Source: Diphasiastrum complanatum (taxonomy: Eukaryota > Streptophyta > Lycopodiopsida > Lycopodiales > Lycopodiaceae). From it: a DNA stretch of 64,000 nucleotides. Position 1 is the first letter of the stretch; every line of letters begins with the position of its first letter. The stretch lies in contig CM055101.1 of the NCBI GenBank assembly GCA_029204225.1, positions 4,839,246 to 4,903,245 on the forward strand, read 5' to 3'. Below, in pieces: positions 1 to 11,237 of the stretch. The position numbers and the translations under genes were made by a program. The notes under the pieces are model-generated. The model saw only the letters and a list, made by a program, of their open reading frames with translations, was not told the origin of the DNA and searched no databases.

Positions 1-1230
1 TTCTTGGGCACTTAATGTGATTGTATGCCCATAAAACTCTCCTAACGCGTAGACTACTGTAGGTCCTGAACATATATTTAGGTTTGTGAGCCTCTTTATT
101 GATGGTTGATTGATTGCAAAGTAGCTCTTAGCTTAGATCATGTTAGTGTTTTTTAACATCAAATTAGTTCTATTACATAAGCATATTCAAATTATTGTCA
201 AAGAGTTGCCTGTGAAAGTCATTGTTATTTCATTGGTTCTGATTGTTCTCTATTGCTTTATCATAATATTTGCATTCTCCTTTCTGTTTTGTGTTTTAGA
301 AGTGATGTTTTGTCTATAAGATTGTCGACATTCATATTGATGCCTTCATTTGACATTCTTGGGCGTTCTACTGGCATGGTATCTATTTCCTGGAGAAAAT
401 GATGTTATGTCATTCTATAGCCATGACATTCATATTGCTGCCTTTACTTGACACTCCTGGTCCATCTGTGATATGTATAGCTTGATAGCTATCTGATATT
501 TTCCATTATAAAGACTCCTTTATTATGTCATGGCTTCTTAATCATCATTTTCCTTATCAGAACGTATTATATCTTCGTGCTTGCTACATTGTTTTCCTTT
601 GGCAGTATTGGTCTTCATTTTACAGCTTCAGCATCTTTATTCGACGCCATTGGAACTTCTAATTTTCCCACTTTGCATTGACCTGACATATATGATGTAC
701 GAGTTATAAAAAATAATACGGACTATGGGTCCACACTGTTTTTATCTATCATTGAACCATATAGTTTGAGTACTTAGGCCATCAGTATCATTGGCTGTGT
801 ATCAAAACACTAACCAGTTAGTTGGACATTACTGTGCCCCTGAGACTATAAATAGTCCCCATGGTCTCATATCAGTGGCTGATTGATTACAAAGTAGCTC
901 TTAGCTTGGCATACTCAGTTTAGCCAGTGTAGGATAGATGAAGCAGATTATTATTGCTGTTTGTTGTTCTACTATTGTTTATGACATTATTATCCTCTTT
1001 TATCTATACATTTGTAGTCTTTGTCTCTAGCTGTTTTTGTCGTGATGTTTTGCCACAACTATGTTCACGTTGCAATATTCCACTTATTTTGTATGTACAT
1101 TACTCAAGCTGTTGCAAACAAAGAGCTACTCACACCATGTTCTCCTTTTAGATGTCAAGCACAAAAGTTCTTCTGAATTGTTCGTGACAGCTTTCACCCT
1201 GAAATATGATATTATGTGCTTTCATTTCAG
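1..1230. other. Non-coding, probably intron of the INTS2-like gene
   Basis: No reading frame here resembles a protein I know, and the first recognisable exon starts at 1231 behind an acceptor, so this is most simply intron. Two pairs of imperfect direct repeats are visible: about 108-134 with 881-907 (a TGATTGATT-CAAAGTAGCTC core), and about 328-362 with 424-459 (a GACATTCATATTG core). They look like local duplications. A short upstream exon could be hidden here. Confidence 0.5.
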
Positions 1231-1360
1231 GACTCATCACAGCTTGGCATTGAAGTGTGTTGAACAGATGATCCAGTCTGGCAAATTCACTCGCTGCGGT
1301 GTTGACATATCAGGGATAATTTCTCACTTTATCGAGATTGCTGAAGAGCCAATTCTTTTG
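1231..1360 (+). CDS. INTS2: INTS2-like gene, internal exon (first one visible)
   Basis: First visible exon of the host gene. It is bounded by acceptor TTTCAG (ends 1230) and donor GTATGC (1361), and ends on a codon boundary. It encodes about 43 residues containing LALKCVEQMIQSGKF and a helix ending EEPILL. The whole six-exon protein matches Integrator subunit 2 in order: this region corresponds to the short helical stretch before the mid-protein loop. INTS2 is a helical scaffold subunit of Integrator, a nuclear complex that binds RNA polymerase II, cleaves snRNA and nascent RNAs, and recruits PP2A in animals. A plant Integrator-like complex processes snRNA 3' ends. Assignment of this exon alone is weak; it rests on its position next to better-matching exons. 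The N-terminal half of the gene lies outside the window. Confidence 0.6.
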
Positions 1361-1517
1361 GTATGCAGTCGCTTTGTTTGCACTTGCTTATGATCATTAA
1401 CTTTTAGAGTTAAGACATACAATAATAATTTGAAAATTTGGTCTTAGAAGATGATGTGTGAGCTCAATGTCATTGACTTCTGCTCACAAAATATGGATCT
1501 TATAGGTCTTGACTCAG

Positions 1518-1991
1518 CTAGTACAGACATACTCAGAGTTGTCAATGCCAGTTGTGGCGGGAAAAGGATCTTCTCAAACATTTCGAATGCAGCCACTGTC
1601 AAAGAACGTTTTGCTTGCAGCAATCACTACTGCTTCTTCCTTAAGCTGGAAAAGCAAACTTTCTGATGGCTGCTCTAAAAAGTCTCAAAATTCTCTCGAC
1701 AAGACTGAAGCCCCTTCTGCTGAAGAGCATCTTTCACAAGTATACTGTGCAACCAAGAACAACCAATCAGCAAAGTCAATGTCCATTCCAGCAGTTATGC
1801 TGACATCTTATTTCATTTTAGCAAGAGAAAATTTAGCAAGGTACTTAGGAGTGGATGGAGGCTTTGGCATAGGTATGGCTGAAAAAGAAGAAGATGGATG
1901 GTGGCAAGACTTATTAGCTTGTGTTCCATGGAGGACCTTGGCTTCCTATATGGAAGAGAACTGGGATGCATATGAAAACCTGCTTCCTCAG
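1518..1991 (+). CDS. INTS2: INTS2-like gene, exon
   Basis: Open frame of 158 codons from acceptor GACTCAG (ends 1517) to donor GTTAGT (1992), codon-phased at both ends. It follows the previous exon without breaking frame. The segment SIPAVMLTSYFILARENLAR matches the family helix in which a run of hydrophobics precedes a Tyr-rich YYILSYEE-type motif in animal INTS2. A low-complexity Ser/Lys/Glu loop (about 1660-1760) lies before it, and a Trp-rich stretch (DGWWQDLLACVPW) near the end. Other acceptors (1526, 1536) are possible; 1517 keeps phase 0 and the LVQTYSELSMP segment that resembles the family's LIDVYINSI-type helix. Confidence 0.7.
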
Positions 1992-2554
1992 GTTAGTACC
2001 CAAAACCCAAAACCATACTCTAAACCTTAACCTAAACTCTAGGCCCTTAGAGTCTTTATTTATCGAAATGAATTTTCTTATGTTACGTTCTTTTCAATAT
2101 CTTGATTGGTGCTCCGTGGTCATCATCGGTTAAACTCTTCTGATTATATTTTCTGAAGTTTGGATTTGGAAAATTGCAAGAAAGCTGGCTTCATGGCCAT
2201 CATTGTAATAAGCTTGTTTAAATCTGCAAGTTGGTAAAGTGCATCTGATTTCAAAGAACTTATGCATGCTGGTCTTGCATATCTAAATTACATTGGATGC
2301 AATGCTCAATTTTTTTGGTATCGCAGAGTTCAAGATTCTGCATCCTTGTATTAATTATGACTTGTTTCTGTTTTGGTATCGCTTGCTGATTGTATCCAAG
2401 TTCTCCAACATCAATGAAGAGTGTGCATGTGCATTAACAACCTTCCCCTTCCTACTGGAGGCTCCATTTACTGACGTATATTGTACGAAATTTTTTTGAG
2501 AGTTTGTGTTCTGCACATCCTGAATATACATTTATTGTATTCTGGTGCTTGCAG

Positions 2555-3420
2555 TGGCTTGGTCTTGCTTATGCTATGCTTCCAGAAAGATTTCTTGTGA
2601 CAGCACTTCTTCAAGACATCGAGGATACAGTGGAAACATCAGATTTTGCAGGTTTTCCGTTCACAGAGGATTTTGATTGGGCAGGGCCTTTGGAGGATTC
2701 TAGATTAAAAGTCCATGATGATGGTATTTTACATAATAAGGATGAAGCTTTGAACAAGCTCATGTCTACTCTGGATGAAGATGATATACATAATAAAATA
2801 CCCACTTTGCATTTTTCTTACGAGCGTATAGAGGCAGCTTGTAGAAATGCTATCCACCAACCCTTGGCAACCTTCTGTGTCTTGGAAATGATGTGCGATA
2901 GACTCAGCTTGGTGACTGAAATCACAAAGAATTTTTCAGAAGTTAATGAAAAAGCATGGCGATTGGAGACAGCAATGGTCAAACATCTGGTGCCATCTTT
3001 GCTGGACCCCTTATGCCTGAGGTCTCTACAAGATTATTTCTGCTATTGGTGGAACAAGCTTCCAACAATAGCCACAGAGTATCTGATACCATCATTCTTG
3101 GATTCAGTTAGTTGCACCACAGAACTAGTGGATCAAGGAGAGGGTAGTTTTCAAGAAAAACTGAGAAACCTGCACAAAAACAATTATGAAATACATCGGG
3201 TTATGAGTTTACAGTTGAGTGGACTTATACAGGATCCGCTACTTTCTCTCAGTTGCAATGTGAAAGTGTTTCGAACTCCTCTTTTATCCATCTTGCTAGA
3301 TATATTGATGGAGATTTTGACTATAAGTCGTAGAGTTTGTCAGGCTGCAGCATCGGAGGGTGCAAAGGATGGTGGCATAAGGCGAGAGGAAGTTGTCGCC
3401 GCTCTTGCAGTGCAAGACAG
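2555..3420 (+). CDS. INTS2: INTS2-like gene, largest exon
   Basis: A 288-codon uninterrupted frame from acceptor TTGCAG (ends 2554) to donor GTAATT (3421); the last codon is split after two bases. An acidic loop with repeated Asp/Glu comes first (about 2620-2790). It is followed by an all-helical part with conserved-looking Trp and Cys residues (ATFCVLEMMCDRL, YFCYWWNKLPT) and LSCNVKVFRTPLLSILLDIL. The last part parallels the INTS2 segment with a dibasic-Cys-Pro-Pro-Leu core followed by a long helix and the REE..ALL..QD motif, here RREEVVAALAVQD. That REE-QD motif directly before QILLE-CLP (next exon) is the strongest family signature. No catalytic residues are expected; this is a scaffold protein. 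Confidence 0.78.
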
Positions 3421-3529
3421 GTAATTACTTCTAAAGTTGTCGGTTGTAAAGTTGAAATGGCTCGTACACCTCCATAATACTTTTGAAGTTCTAGGTGCCT
3501 TATTAGACGAGGTTTGTGCCTAACATGAG

Positions 3530-3698
3530 GGCTATCAGTGCTGTTTGCCAGATACTGTTGGAAGCATGCCTCCCAAACGACCTATTACAGGATGACAAAA
3601 GATGTGGTGCATTGCTTGAGGCACGTACCATGATATGCTCAGCCATTTCCTCACTTATGCATTCATGTCCATTGCTCCTTAAAATATTACATTTTCAG
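3530..3698 (+). CDS. INTS2: INTS2-like gene, exon before the 15-kb intron
   Basis: Starts with the single base completing the split Arg codon from the previous exon (acceptor ATGAG, ends 3529) and ends at HFQ before donor GTAAGG (3699), phase 0. It encodes RAISAVCQILLEACLPNDLL, then LEARTMICSAISSLMHSC and LLKILHFQ. Animal INTS2 has the same order: QILLEICLP, a variable loop, a Cys-rich helix and KLVHFQ followed by GY. The continuation GYE is found only at 18655, so the gene crosses a roughly 15-kb intron loaded with transposons. Confidence 0.8.
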
Positions 3699-3802
3699 GT
3701 AAGGTTTCAAATTACATTGCTGATTTCTTTAGTCTCGTTGAAGCGAACGTCTACTTTGAAATTAACATAGACAGGCAAGCATGTGTTTGGAAAGTGCTGC
3801 CA

Positions 3803-3803
<1 letters not shown>

Positions 3804-3872
<69 letters not shown>

Positions 3873-3886
3873 CGCGCGCGCGCGCG
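3804..3886. repeat. (CT)n then (GC)n microsatellite
   Basis: Near-pure CT repeat to 3870 with one TT interruption, then about 15 bp of alternating GC. It sits at the 5' edge of the LINE and creates artificial Leu-Ser reading frames. Confidence 0.95.
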
Positions 3887-5115
3887 TGCCTATCTCTCCA
3901 CGGCCCAACATCGCTCCTTCCACCATCGCGCCCTCTCCCCCGTGTTCCCCTCCAGCCCTCGTTGTCCCTCTACCTCGGACCCCCCTCGCTGATGTGCCTC
4001 CTGCTAATGCTCTGTCTCCTGCCCCGCTCGCTTACCCCCCTGCCCTCGCTGATGTGTCTCCTGCCCTCGCTGATGTGCCCCCTGCGGTCCCCTTGAAGGT
4101 TGTATCTCTTGTCCCCCTCGCTACCCCCCCTGCTTGCTCCGCCCCAGATCAGTCTCCTATTGGCCCCTGCATCCCTCCTGCCCCCTTCGCTGTCCCCCCT
4201 GCTGCCTCAATCTTCTTCAATGCCCTTCCTCCTGCTGCGCAACAGGAGGAAGGGCCTCATGCTTTTCTTCCTGCTGCTACTGAGCAGCCCTGCTCCTCTT
4301 CTGCTTCCCCACTCTCCTCTTCATCCTCCTCTCCCACACCTTCTTCATGCTCCTCTTTTGCTCCTTCTGCTCTATCTTCCTCTGTTCCTATCTCCCCTTC
4401 CTCTTCTTCCTTGCCTATCAGTCCAATAACTCCTCTTATCTCCTACTCTCAAGAACCATACACTCCCACAAAGGCTATGGAGTCCTATCTTGCCTCTGGC
4501 CTGAGTGTGCTATTACAGGATTTTCAAGGCCTGAAGACAGAATTGCATATGGTTAAAATTGAGATGTCTGCTCTCAAAGAAACCAACGCCAAACTGCATC
4601 AAGAAATGGATCTTTTGAGAAAAGAAGTCAAATCTCAGCCTCTTCTTGCTACACCTGAGCCATCGCACAAACTTAAAGAATTGGAGGAGAAAATTGAGAA
4701 GCAGAAGGAGGAAACCCTCTCGTGGGCAGCTATTAGTGCCCCTATCTCTTCGGTTATTTCAGCTACTCTTTTAGAAGAAAGATCTAGGGAGCAAAAGGCA
4801 TACAATATTCGAGTAAGGGGCATCACAAACTCTCAAAATGCTCTTGAAGAAGCAAAATGTTTCCTTGAAAGTACACTTGGGCATCATAATAGAGATTTGG
4901 GTTCAGCATGGAGAACAACCAGAGATAATGCTACCCTCATCATTCGTTTTACTTCCTTGGAGAGCCGTCGTGATGCTTTGTGTTGTAGAGCTAAACTACG
5001 TGGCTCTCAAATATATATGGATGATGATCTTACATATTTACAGGTTGAGGAAAGGCGTAAAGCCTTCCAAGAAGCTAAAGCGACAGGTAGACGTGTTATC
5101 TACAGGGATGGTTGA
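3887..5115 (+). pseudogene. LINE ORF1 protein (Pro-rich, coiled coil, nucleic-acid-binding C-terminus)
   Basis: The frame runs open from the CT repeat to TGA at 5113. After removal of the microsatellite-encoded Leu-Ser run it has a long Pro/Ala/Ser-rich region (about 3900-4450). Next comes a heptad-like Lys/Glu/Leu coiled coil (about 4510-4720, with ALKETNAKLHQEMDLLRKEV), then a basic domain ending VEERRKAFQEAKATGRRVIY. The order low-complexity N-term, coiled coil, basic RNA-binding C-term is that of LINE ORF1 proteins, which trimerise and coat element RNA. The TGA at 5113 is followed by continuing frame to a TAG at 5155, so it may be a premature stop. The antisense copy at 22990 shares the KAFQEAK motif. 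Real start codon not determinable. Confidence 0.65.
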
Positions 5116-5214
5116 ATCCGTTACATTGATGATGTGCCCAAGGATGCTGAGAAATAGGGACTTGGGGCGCCCGGTATTGGGAGCATACTGGGGCCCCATC
5201 CTCGCCGCTTGCAG

Positions 5215-5961
5215 ATTGGGGTTTGGAATTGTAACGACATACATTCATCGTCCATTGCGGGTGATCTGCTTGACTTCATTGGTAAGAGAGATTTATTACT
5301 TTTTATGGAGACTCATGAGAGTTAGGAGAGAGGTTTACTGACTTTTCCAGGATACAGATGGGACTCGGTCTATCGACATGAGATGAGATCTGCTAGTGGG
5401 AGAGGTTCTAGTGGGGTCGCTTGCCTTTATAGGGAGTCGCTGCATCCTATTTTTGAGTTCGTCAGCCATGATGAACACTCACGGTACATCTGGTTCCGCA
5501 TTGACGGACATAACGTTGGTTCTGACAGAGACATCTTTGTTGCAGCTTGCTATTTCCCTCCAGTATCTTCTTCCTTTGTAGAGGGTATTGGTTCACCCTA
5601 CATTGATCTTTCTATAGACATTATCAGATATGCACAGCGAGGTTACATTTTTCTCACTGGTGACTTTAATGCCAGGACAGCTTCACGGCAGTCTGATTTC
5701 TATGATTCTATGGACCAGCTTCGCATACGTGCCCTTGATGGAGATGACTTGTGTGTTACTAGGATTTCTGAAGACACTTTGGGCCCCATTACCACTTATG
5801 GCGAATGCTTGCTACAATTAGGAGCAGCTCATGAGTTGGCCATTTTTAATGGCTTAACCTGTTGGCCCGACTCTGGCAGATACACCTTCCATCCCACAGT
5901 GGCGGCCATAGTGTTGTTGATTACCTTATGGATCACCATCAACCATCTCCCTCATCCATGA
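5215..5961 (+). pseudogene. LINE ORF2 endonuclease domain (APE-like)
   Basis: This frame holds the N-terminal endonuclease of the LINE, the domain that nicks target DNA. Visible motifs: IGVWNCNDI with the Asn of the first EN block, LLLFMETHE with the catalytic-type Glu, VAACYFPP (YxPP block) and LTGDFNAR (GDFN catalytic block). The SDH block lies just downstream in another frame (near 5990). An in-frame TAG at 5323 and two frameshifts (about 5893 and 5945, where the GGHSVVDYLMDH block changes frame) inactivate it. No start codon can be assigned; in intact relatives ORF2 would continue into the RT below. Confidence 0.75.
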
Positions 5962-8818
5962 TTTTCATATTTCTCCTATCACTCTTTCTGATCACTCCTT
6001 CCTTTCCTTTAGTCTTGGTACTATTTCTTTGCCTCGACAGTTCTCACCTCCACCATTACCTCGTGCACCCAAATACATCTTTGACCATTCACTCGCACCT
6101 ACCTATCAGCATTCGCTCACCCCACTACTCCACATTTTTCCACATCACAGCCCGCTTGAAGTGCAAGCTTCCTTCCTTACCACAACACTCCATACAGCTG
6201 CCGCTGCTTCCTTCTCCTCTAGACCCCATCATAACAAAAATAACAACAAACCTAGACCGGTGCGCCCACCTTGGTATGACGATGAGTGTCGTTCCCATCA
6301 TCACCTTGTCACACATGCTCGCATGCACACCCCTCATCTCTTACAACCCACTCGTCGTCTCTTCACCCGCTTACTTCGTTGTAAGAAACGGGCATATGAT
6401 AGTTTGGAAGAGCGACGACTTATTGGTCTTCTCTATAGTTTTTCCACAAGCGCATTTTGGCGTGAGTTCATTCCCCGTGCTCCACCTCCGCTCCTTGATG
6501 ATTTACGCATTTGGACTGAGTATGCCATTGCCTTGTATACCATCGATACCGACACACCTATCTCCATCTCCCCTTTACCTTTTTCACCTCTGATATGGTC
6601 CACAATGCCATCAAGAAAATGAACACCAATAAAGCCAGGGATATTGATGACCTTGAATCCGAGCTTTTATCCATGCTGCTGATTTACTATCACCTCTCCT
6701 AGCCACTCTACTAAATCAAGCCGTTGTCTCTGGTTTTCCTTCTCCTTGGTGCACCAACATCATCCATCCCTTACACAAGAATGGTGATCCCAAGAATCCT
6801 AGTAACTATCGGACTCTTATGATTGGGCATGTTATTACGAAGTTGTATGGCATTATTCTTCAGTCAGCTGTGAGTACTGAGTCAGAGACCAGGAGATTGC
6901 ATGCTATGGGCCAAGCTGGGTTTAGAGCTCATTATTCTACTACAGATCATATCTTTACTCTTAGAGCTATTATTGAGGAAGCTCGGCACCGGCGAGAGCG
7001 AGTTTATTGCTACTTCGTTGACTTTAGGAAGGCCTTTGACTCTGTCCCACGCTCCTTACTCATCCAGCAGATACGAGACCTTGGTTTTTCTGATGACACA
7101 GTCCTAGCAGTGATGGCACTCTATGAGAAAGTATTGGGATGTTTCCGAAGTGACAGAGGTATCTCAGAGCAGATCATGAGCACTATTGGGGTGAAGCAGG
7201 GATGTTCCCTCTCCCCTACACTTTTTGGCTTATATATTGATGAGTTGGAGCGAGTTATCGAGCAGTGTGGTGGTTCTGGGTGCAGACTTGGTGACATCTT
7301 GATTGCTATTCTTCTTTATGCAGATGATGTGGTTCTATTTTCACCTACTAGAGAGGGGTTACAGAGACAGATTGATTGTCTTCATGATTTCTGTTCCAGA
7401 TGGGGTCTAGGGGTGAACATTGTGAAGACCAAGGTGATGGTCTTCAACACTTCCAGGAGCTTTATGTTGAGACAGGAACTCCTTTTTGACAGTCGGCCGT
7501 TAGAGATTGTCCCTTCCTACACTTACTTGGGCACCCTTTTTATTGGTCCTATATTTAGTATGAGATAGGCAGCCTCTAGTAGGCTTGGGAAAGGCCATGC
7601 TTCCCTTGCCCAGATGGAGAGATTTTACTTCCGTAAGTCTATTCGAGATGCCTCGAGTAAGTGTCGGCTTTTTGACACCATCGTTTCTCCTACAGCTCTA
7701 TATGCATCGGCTGCATGGTGCACGGGCCTTACCTCATCTGACTGGGCTAGTATCTCACGGTTACAGATCACTATGCTTCCACGCATGATTCGGGCTAAGC
7801 CTTCAGTACCACATCAGATCATCCTTGCTGAGTTTGCGGTCCCGCCCATGTACCTTGATGCCTTACTCCAGCTCATCACATATATTCAGCGCGTCAGTAC
7901 GTTCTAGTCTTCTGAGCAGAGATATACTCAGGCTGCTCTCATTTCATCTCAGCATCTTCACAGTCAGGGCTACCATGTGGCTTGGTTTTCTCAGGCCTCC
8001 AGACTTCTTAGCACACTCGACATCTCTACCACTGCCCTTCCTTCTGGTACCCATGACTACATCAGACGATTCATTTATAGAGCTTACCTGGATCGAGCCT
8101 GGAATGGTCAGTTGGGTGTCAAACCCGACTTTTATCGGCTTCATTTTTGGAGACAGATGTATCAGGGTCTCCACTGCTACCACTGTACCTACGATCTGGA
8201 TTATCACATGGTCTCAGATTCATATTGGGTCAGCTCCGTGTCTCTTCACACCAGCTTGAGATTGAGACTGGCCAGTTTCAGGGTACCCCACGAGAGGACA
8301 GGATCTGCCAACTTTGTTCCCTAGGGGCAGTAGAGACTGAGGAGCATTTTATTTTCATTTGCCCAGCTTATTATGAGATTCGTGGGAGATACCATTGCTT
8401 GTTCAGGGAGACACCAGTTACTTTGCGCTCACTTGTTACGTATGGGGATCCACGTTGTGTTGCACTTATGGTCCGAGAGATGTTTCTATTACGACGGGAT
8501 CTCCAGCCTCAGCATCAAATTGCTCCTGACACACAGCTTCAGATTACCTCCTTTTTCTCCAGACGACGTTCACGACCAGTCCCAGACTTAGATGATGATG
8601 ACGAGGATGAGGACACGACTTTCCACAGAGATCAGAGGCAACACACCTCCCAGCATTGCCCAGCAGCCAGACCTCTTCGGCCTACTATCAGGAGACGTCC
8701 TCCCTACATTCGACATCGGCAGCAGATCTCAGTTTCACTCCCCACTGCAGCTTGTATTACATCTTTTTTCAGTAGCAGCAGCAGCAGCAGCAATAGCAGT
8801 GTCACCTCCAGGACTTGA
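5957..8818 (+). pseudogene. LINE ORF2 reverse transcriptase and C-terminal zinc motif
   Basis: Three successive frames carry the rest of ORF2. A linker rich in His/Pro/Ser (to about 6610) is followed by RT fingers (KKMNTNKARDID, NGDPKNPSNYR), then the palm with CYFVDFRKAFDSVPR, GVKQGCSLSPTLFGLYIDEL and the catalytic YADDVVLF (about 7317). The thumb follows with SYTYLGTLF. The C-terminus has ICQLCSLG...EEHFIFICP, a C-x2-C...H-x4-C motif seen at LINE ORF2 C-termini. Premature TAGs at 7566 and 7905 and frameshifts near 6600, 6700-6780 and 8225 break it. A Ser-rich tail and TGA at 8816 end the frame. Confidence 0.82.
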
Positions 8819-9029
8819 TCTGCGGCTTGCTTCCATTATACATAGCTATTTCTTGCTTGCTACCTTTTGGTTTAGTTAACACTGATAATTGTGTTTAGAT
8901 TTATTATATATGCTTTTCTGTCAGTTTTTTGGAGACGTTTTTCATACGCTCCCAGATGGTCCACATACTTTATATGTACTTATTTGTCTTATATGCCTTT
9001 TGGCATGGAAAAGACATTAATAAAGCTTT

Positions 9030-9070
9030 CTTTCTTTCTTTCTTTCTTTCTCTCTCTCTCTCTCTCTCTC
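9030..9070 (+). repeat. LINE 3' tail: (TTTC)n(TC)n
   Basis: An AATAAAGC sequence is followed by about five TTTC units and then TC units. Placed directly after the ORF2 3' UTR it marks the 3' end of the LINE. Confidence 0.8.
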
Positions 9071-9085
9071 AATAAACATGTCTCT

Positions 9086-9667
9086 CAAATTGATGAAGCA
9101 AGGAGAGGAGTGACTCCTGATAGATAGATTAAAATGTATGCTTGGTGAAGAGTGTATGTCGGTGGATGGTTGATAGTGGGATGAGACGGTGGGAATCGGT
9201 GTGCAACTGTGCCAAGATGGAAAGAAAGGAATGAATTATCAGCCAAAGTGGTGGGAGAGGGTACCAGTGGGGTGGAGGGTGAGGTGATCCCATGAGATAG
9301 TCGACGACGCTATGGTTGCCACTAGGTGGGTGGCATGTGTACTAGAGTTTGGTTAACAAGCTAGGCCATTAGAAATGACTAACTCATGAGCTTCTCTGAG
9401 CTGTAACAAATACTGACCATAAGTAGTAACATGTCCATGTCCATGTCCATCTGCAAATGTCCCTTGCCATCACAATCTAGAGCATGTACACATAGAAAGT
9501 CGCTTCTTGTGTGAAACTTAGCCTGTCATCAAGGTGTCATGGCATTTAAGTCCCCAGGGAGCAATATATGTCCCTGTTTCTTCCGCGATTTCAAAATATT
9601 ATTTCATAGCAATTTCAGAATAGGTAGATGTATTGACAGAGTGTTGCGCATTTATCATTTTTCAACA
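9086..9667. other. Unassigned; right part probably copia LTR
   Basis: No coding potential recognised. The right edge, ending TTTTCAACA at 9667 next to a degenerate primer binding site, is probably the 3' end of a copia 5' LTR. I cannot find where that LTR starts. A CATGTC triple repeat occurs near 9431-9450. Confidence 0.4.
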
Positions 9668-10700
9668 TGTTATCAGAGCTATGTTATAGAATTCAGATCA
9701 TACCTTGATCTGAATAAGAGCATTTATTGTCACAAGAATTTATTTGTTTTTTCTATCAAAATACTACTATGCAATTTTTTGGTCAAATCATATATCTACT
9801 CAGTTTCAGATTGGAAATTTATTGGTTTTGATTTCTATCAAGACAATACCATTTCGCAATTTACTTATTGTTAGTCGACTTTACAATTGGAGTCAGCATC
9901 GTCAAATCAAATTCATCTTTCGTTGATAAGTTGGATGGTGATAATTATCACATGTGGAAGTTCAAGATAAAAGTTATTTTACTGGCCAAAGAGTTATGAG
10001 ATGTTGTTGAAGGCATGGAGCTTAAACCTTTTATTGAGGAAGTTGCAATTACAAGATGGAGGCAAAAGGATGGAAAGCCTGTTGCACTCATAACTCTCAA
10101 TATCAAAGATTCTCAAATCAGTCACAACAGGTTAGTTAGAATTTCCAAGGAAGCATGAGATATTTTAAGCACACTCTATGACATTAGATGACTTTCAAGC
10201 TTCATTTGTGAAAGAAAATTCTCATTCAAGATGACTGATGGAGATTCAATTTGGAATCATCTAAATAATTTCAAGATTTTACTTGAACAAATGTTTGGAA
10301 CAGGTGCAGTCATAGATGATTTAGGTTCAATTATGACTCTTCTATCAAGTCTTCTTGAAGCTTACAAAGATTGGATAATGATCATTTCTACCGAACAAGG
10401 TCTAATTCGTAGCAGCAGCAGAAACTTCTCAGCTCAATGACAAAGAAGAAGATGAAAAAGCTTTCATGACAAAGACTGAAGATATACAAGATGATGAATC
10501 TTGGTATGTGGACTCGGGGGCTACCCAACACATGACAAACCGTTGGGACTGGTTTCAAGAGTACAACTCTTTATACACTCAAAGACATGTTTACTTGGGT
10601 GATATCGGCACACATCGTATTCAGGATGAAGGTACTATTAAGTTATGGTTTTAGAATGGTGATATCAAGTTAGTTCCAAATGTTCATCATGTTCCAAATC
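9668..10700 (+). mobile_element. Ty1-copia remnant: PBS, gag, protease
   Basis: TGTTATCAGAGC at 9668 differs at one base from the initiator-Met primer site. From about 9925 a broken gag frame is readable (DGDNYHMWKFKIK, then a segment ending LEAYKDWIMI), with TGA/TAG interruptions and shifts. It is followed by a protease start with the active-site motif DSGATQHMT (about 10512-10538) and the conserved VHHVPNLT block (about 10683). Coding similarity stops near 10705. No integrase or RT follows, so the element is truncated. Confidence 0.75.
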
Positions 10701-10704
10701 TTAC

Positions 10705-11215
10705 CTACGAGAGGAGAAGGATGTCGCAAGCTGATGCGATGAAACTCGGAATTGACCCAATATGATTCTCAGGCCATGTGGTAATCCTAAATTCAAATAG
10801 CGTGGTAGAACTGGGAATCCTGCCATATCCGACTCCAAAAAGTGAGTCTGATAATAGTTGGGTTTGACCTCGAGGTCGTCCTGCCATGCCCGACTCAGAT
10901 ATGCTATGTAGAGGAACCGTCTTTTGTAGTGGCGAGTGTCAAGTGGAAGGAAGGTCTATGATAGAGATGCCAAGTATGTCAAGCAGACAGGAGGCCTGAG
11001 AAAACCATGATAGTCGAAAATCCTGACTATGAATATGTTGAGATAAGGTGAGTGCTACTTGTGTGTATCTTCGCTTAGCCCAAACTCAGAATGATCTGAT
11101 GTGAGATATAAGGCTTAGCCCATATCATAACATAAGGATCTGCAAGCGTGAGATACTAGCCCAATCAGATGAAGAGAGACATGTACACCATGCTTCTGCT
11201 ACATATAATGTGGTT
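10705..11215. other. Unassigned 510-bp stretch
   Basis: No protein or repeat recognised. It separates the copia remnant from the broken hAT gene. It may be hAT intron on the right side, because a donor-like GTAAGTG faces left at about 11240 (- strand). Confidence 0.3.
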
Positions 11216-11237
11216 GGGATAACAAATGTATCAAAAA

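Larger units (their letters stand above)
3780..9085 (+). mobile_element. Non-LTR retrotransposon (LINE), nearly full length, decayed
   Basis: About 5.3 kb with ORF1, an apurinic-like endonuclease, reverse transcriptase, a C-terminal Cys/His motif and a 3' tail of TTTC units running into TC units (about 9030-9070). The tail is a simple repeat rather than poly(A), which argues against a typical plant L1 and is closer to RTE/CR1-type ends; clade unresolved. The 5' side begins with a CT/CG microsatellite (3804-3886) immediately before the Pro-rich ORF1, so the true start is unclear. No convincing target duplication seen. At least four in-frame stops and several frameshifts make it inactive. A diverged antisense copy of the same family lies at 22560-23330. 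Confidence 0.8.
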
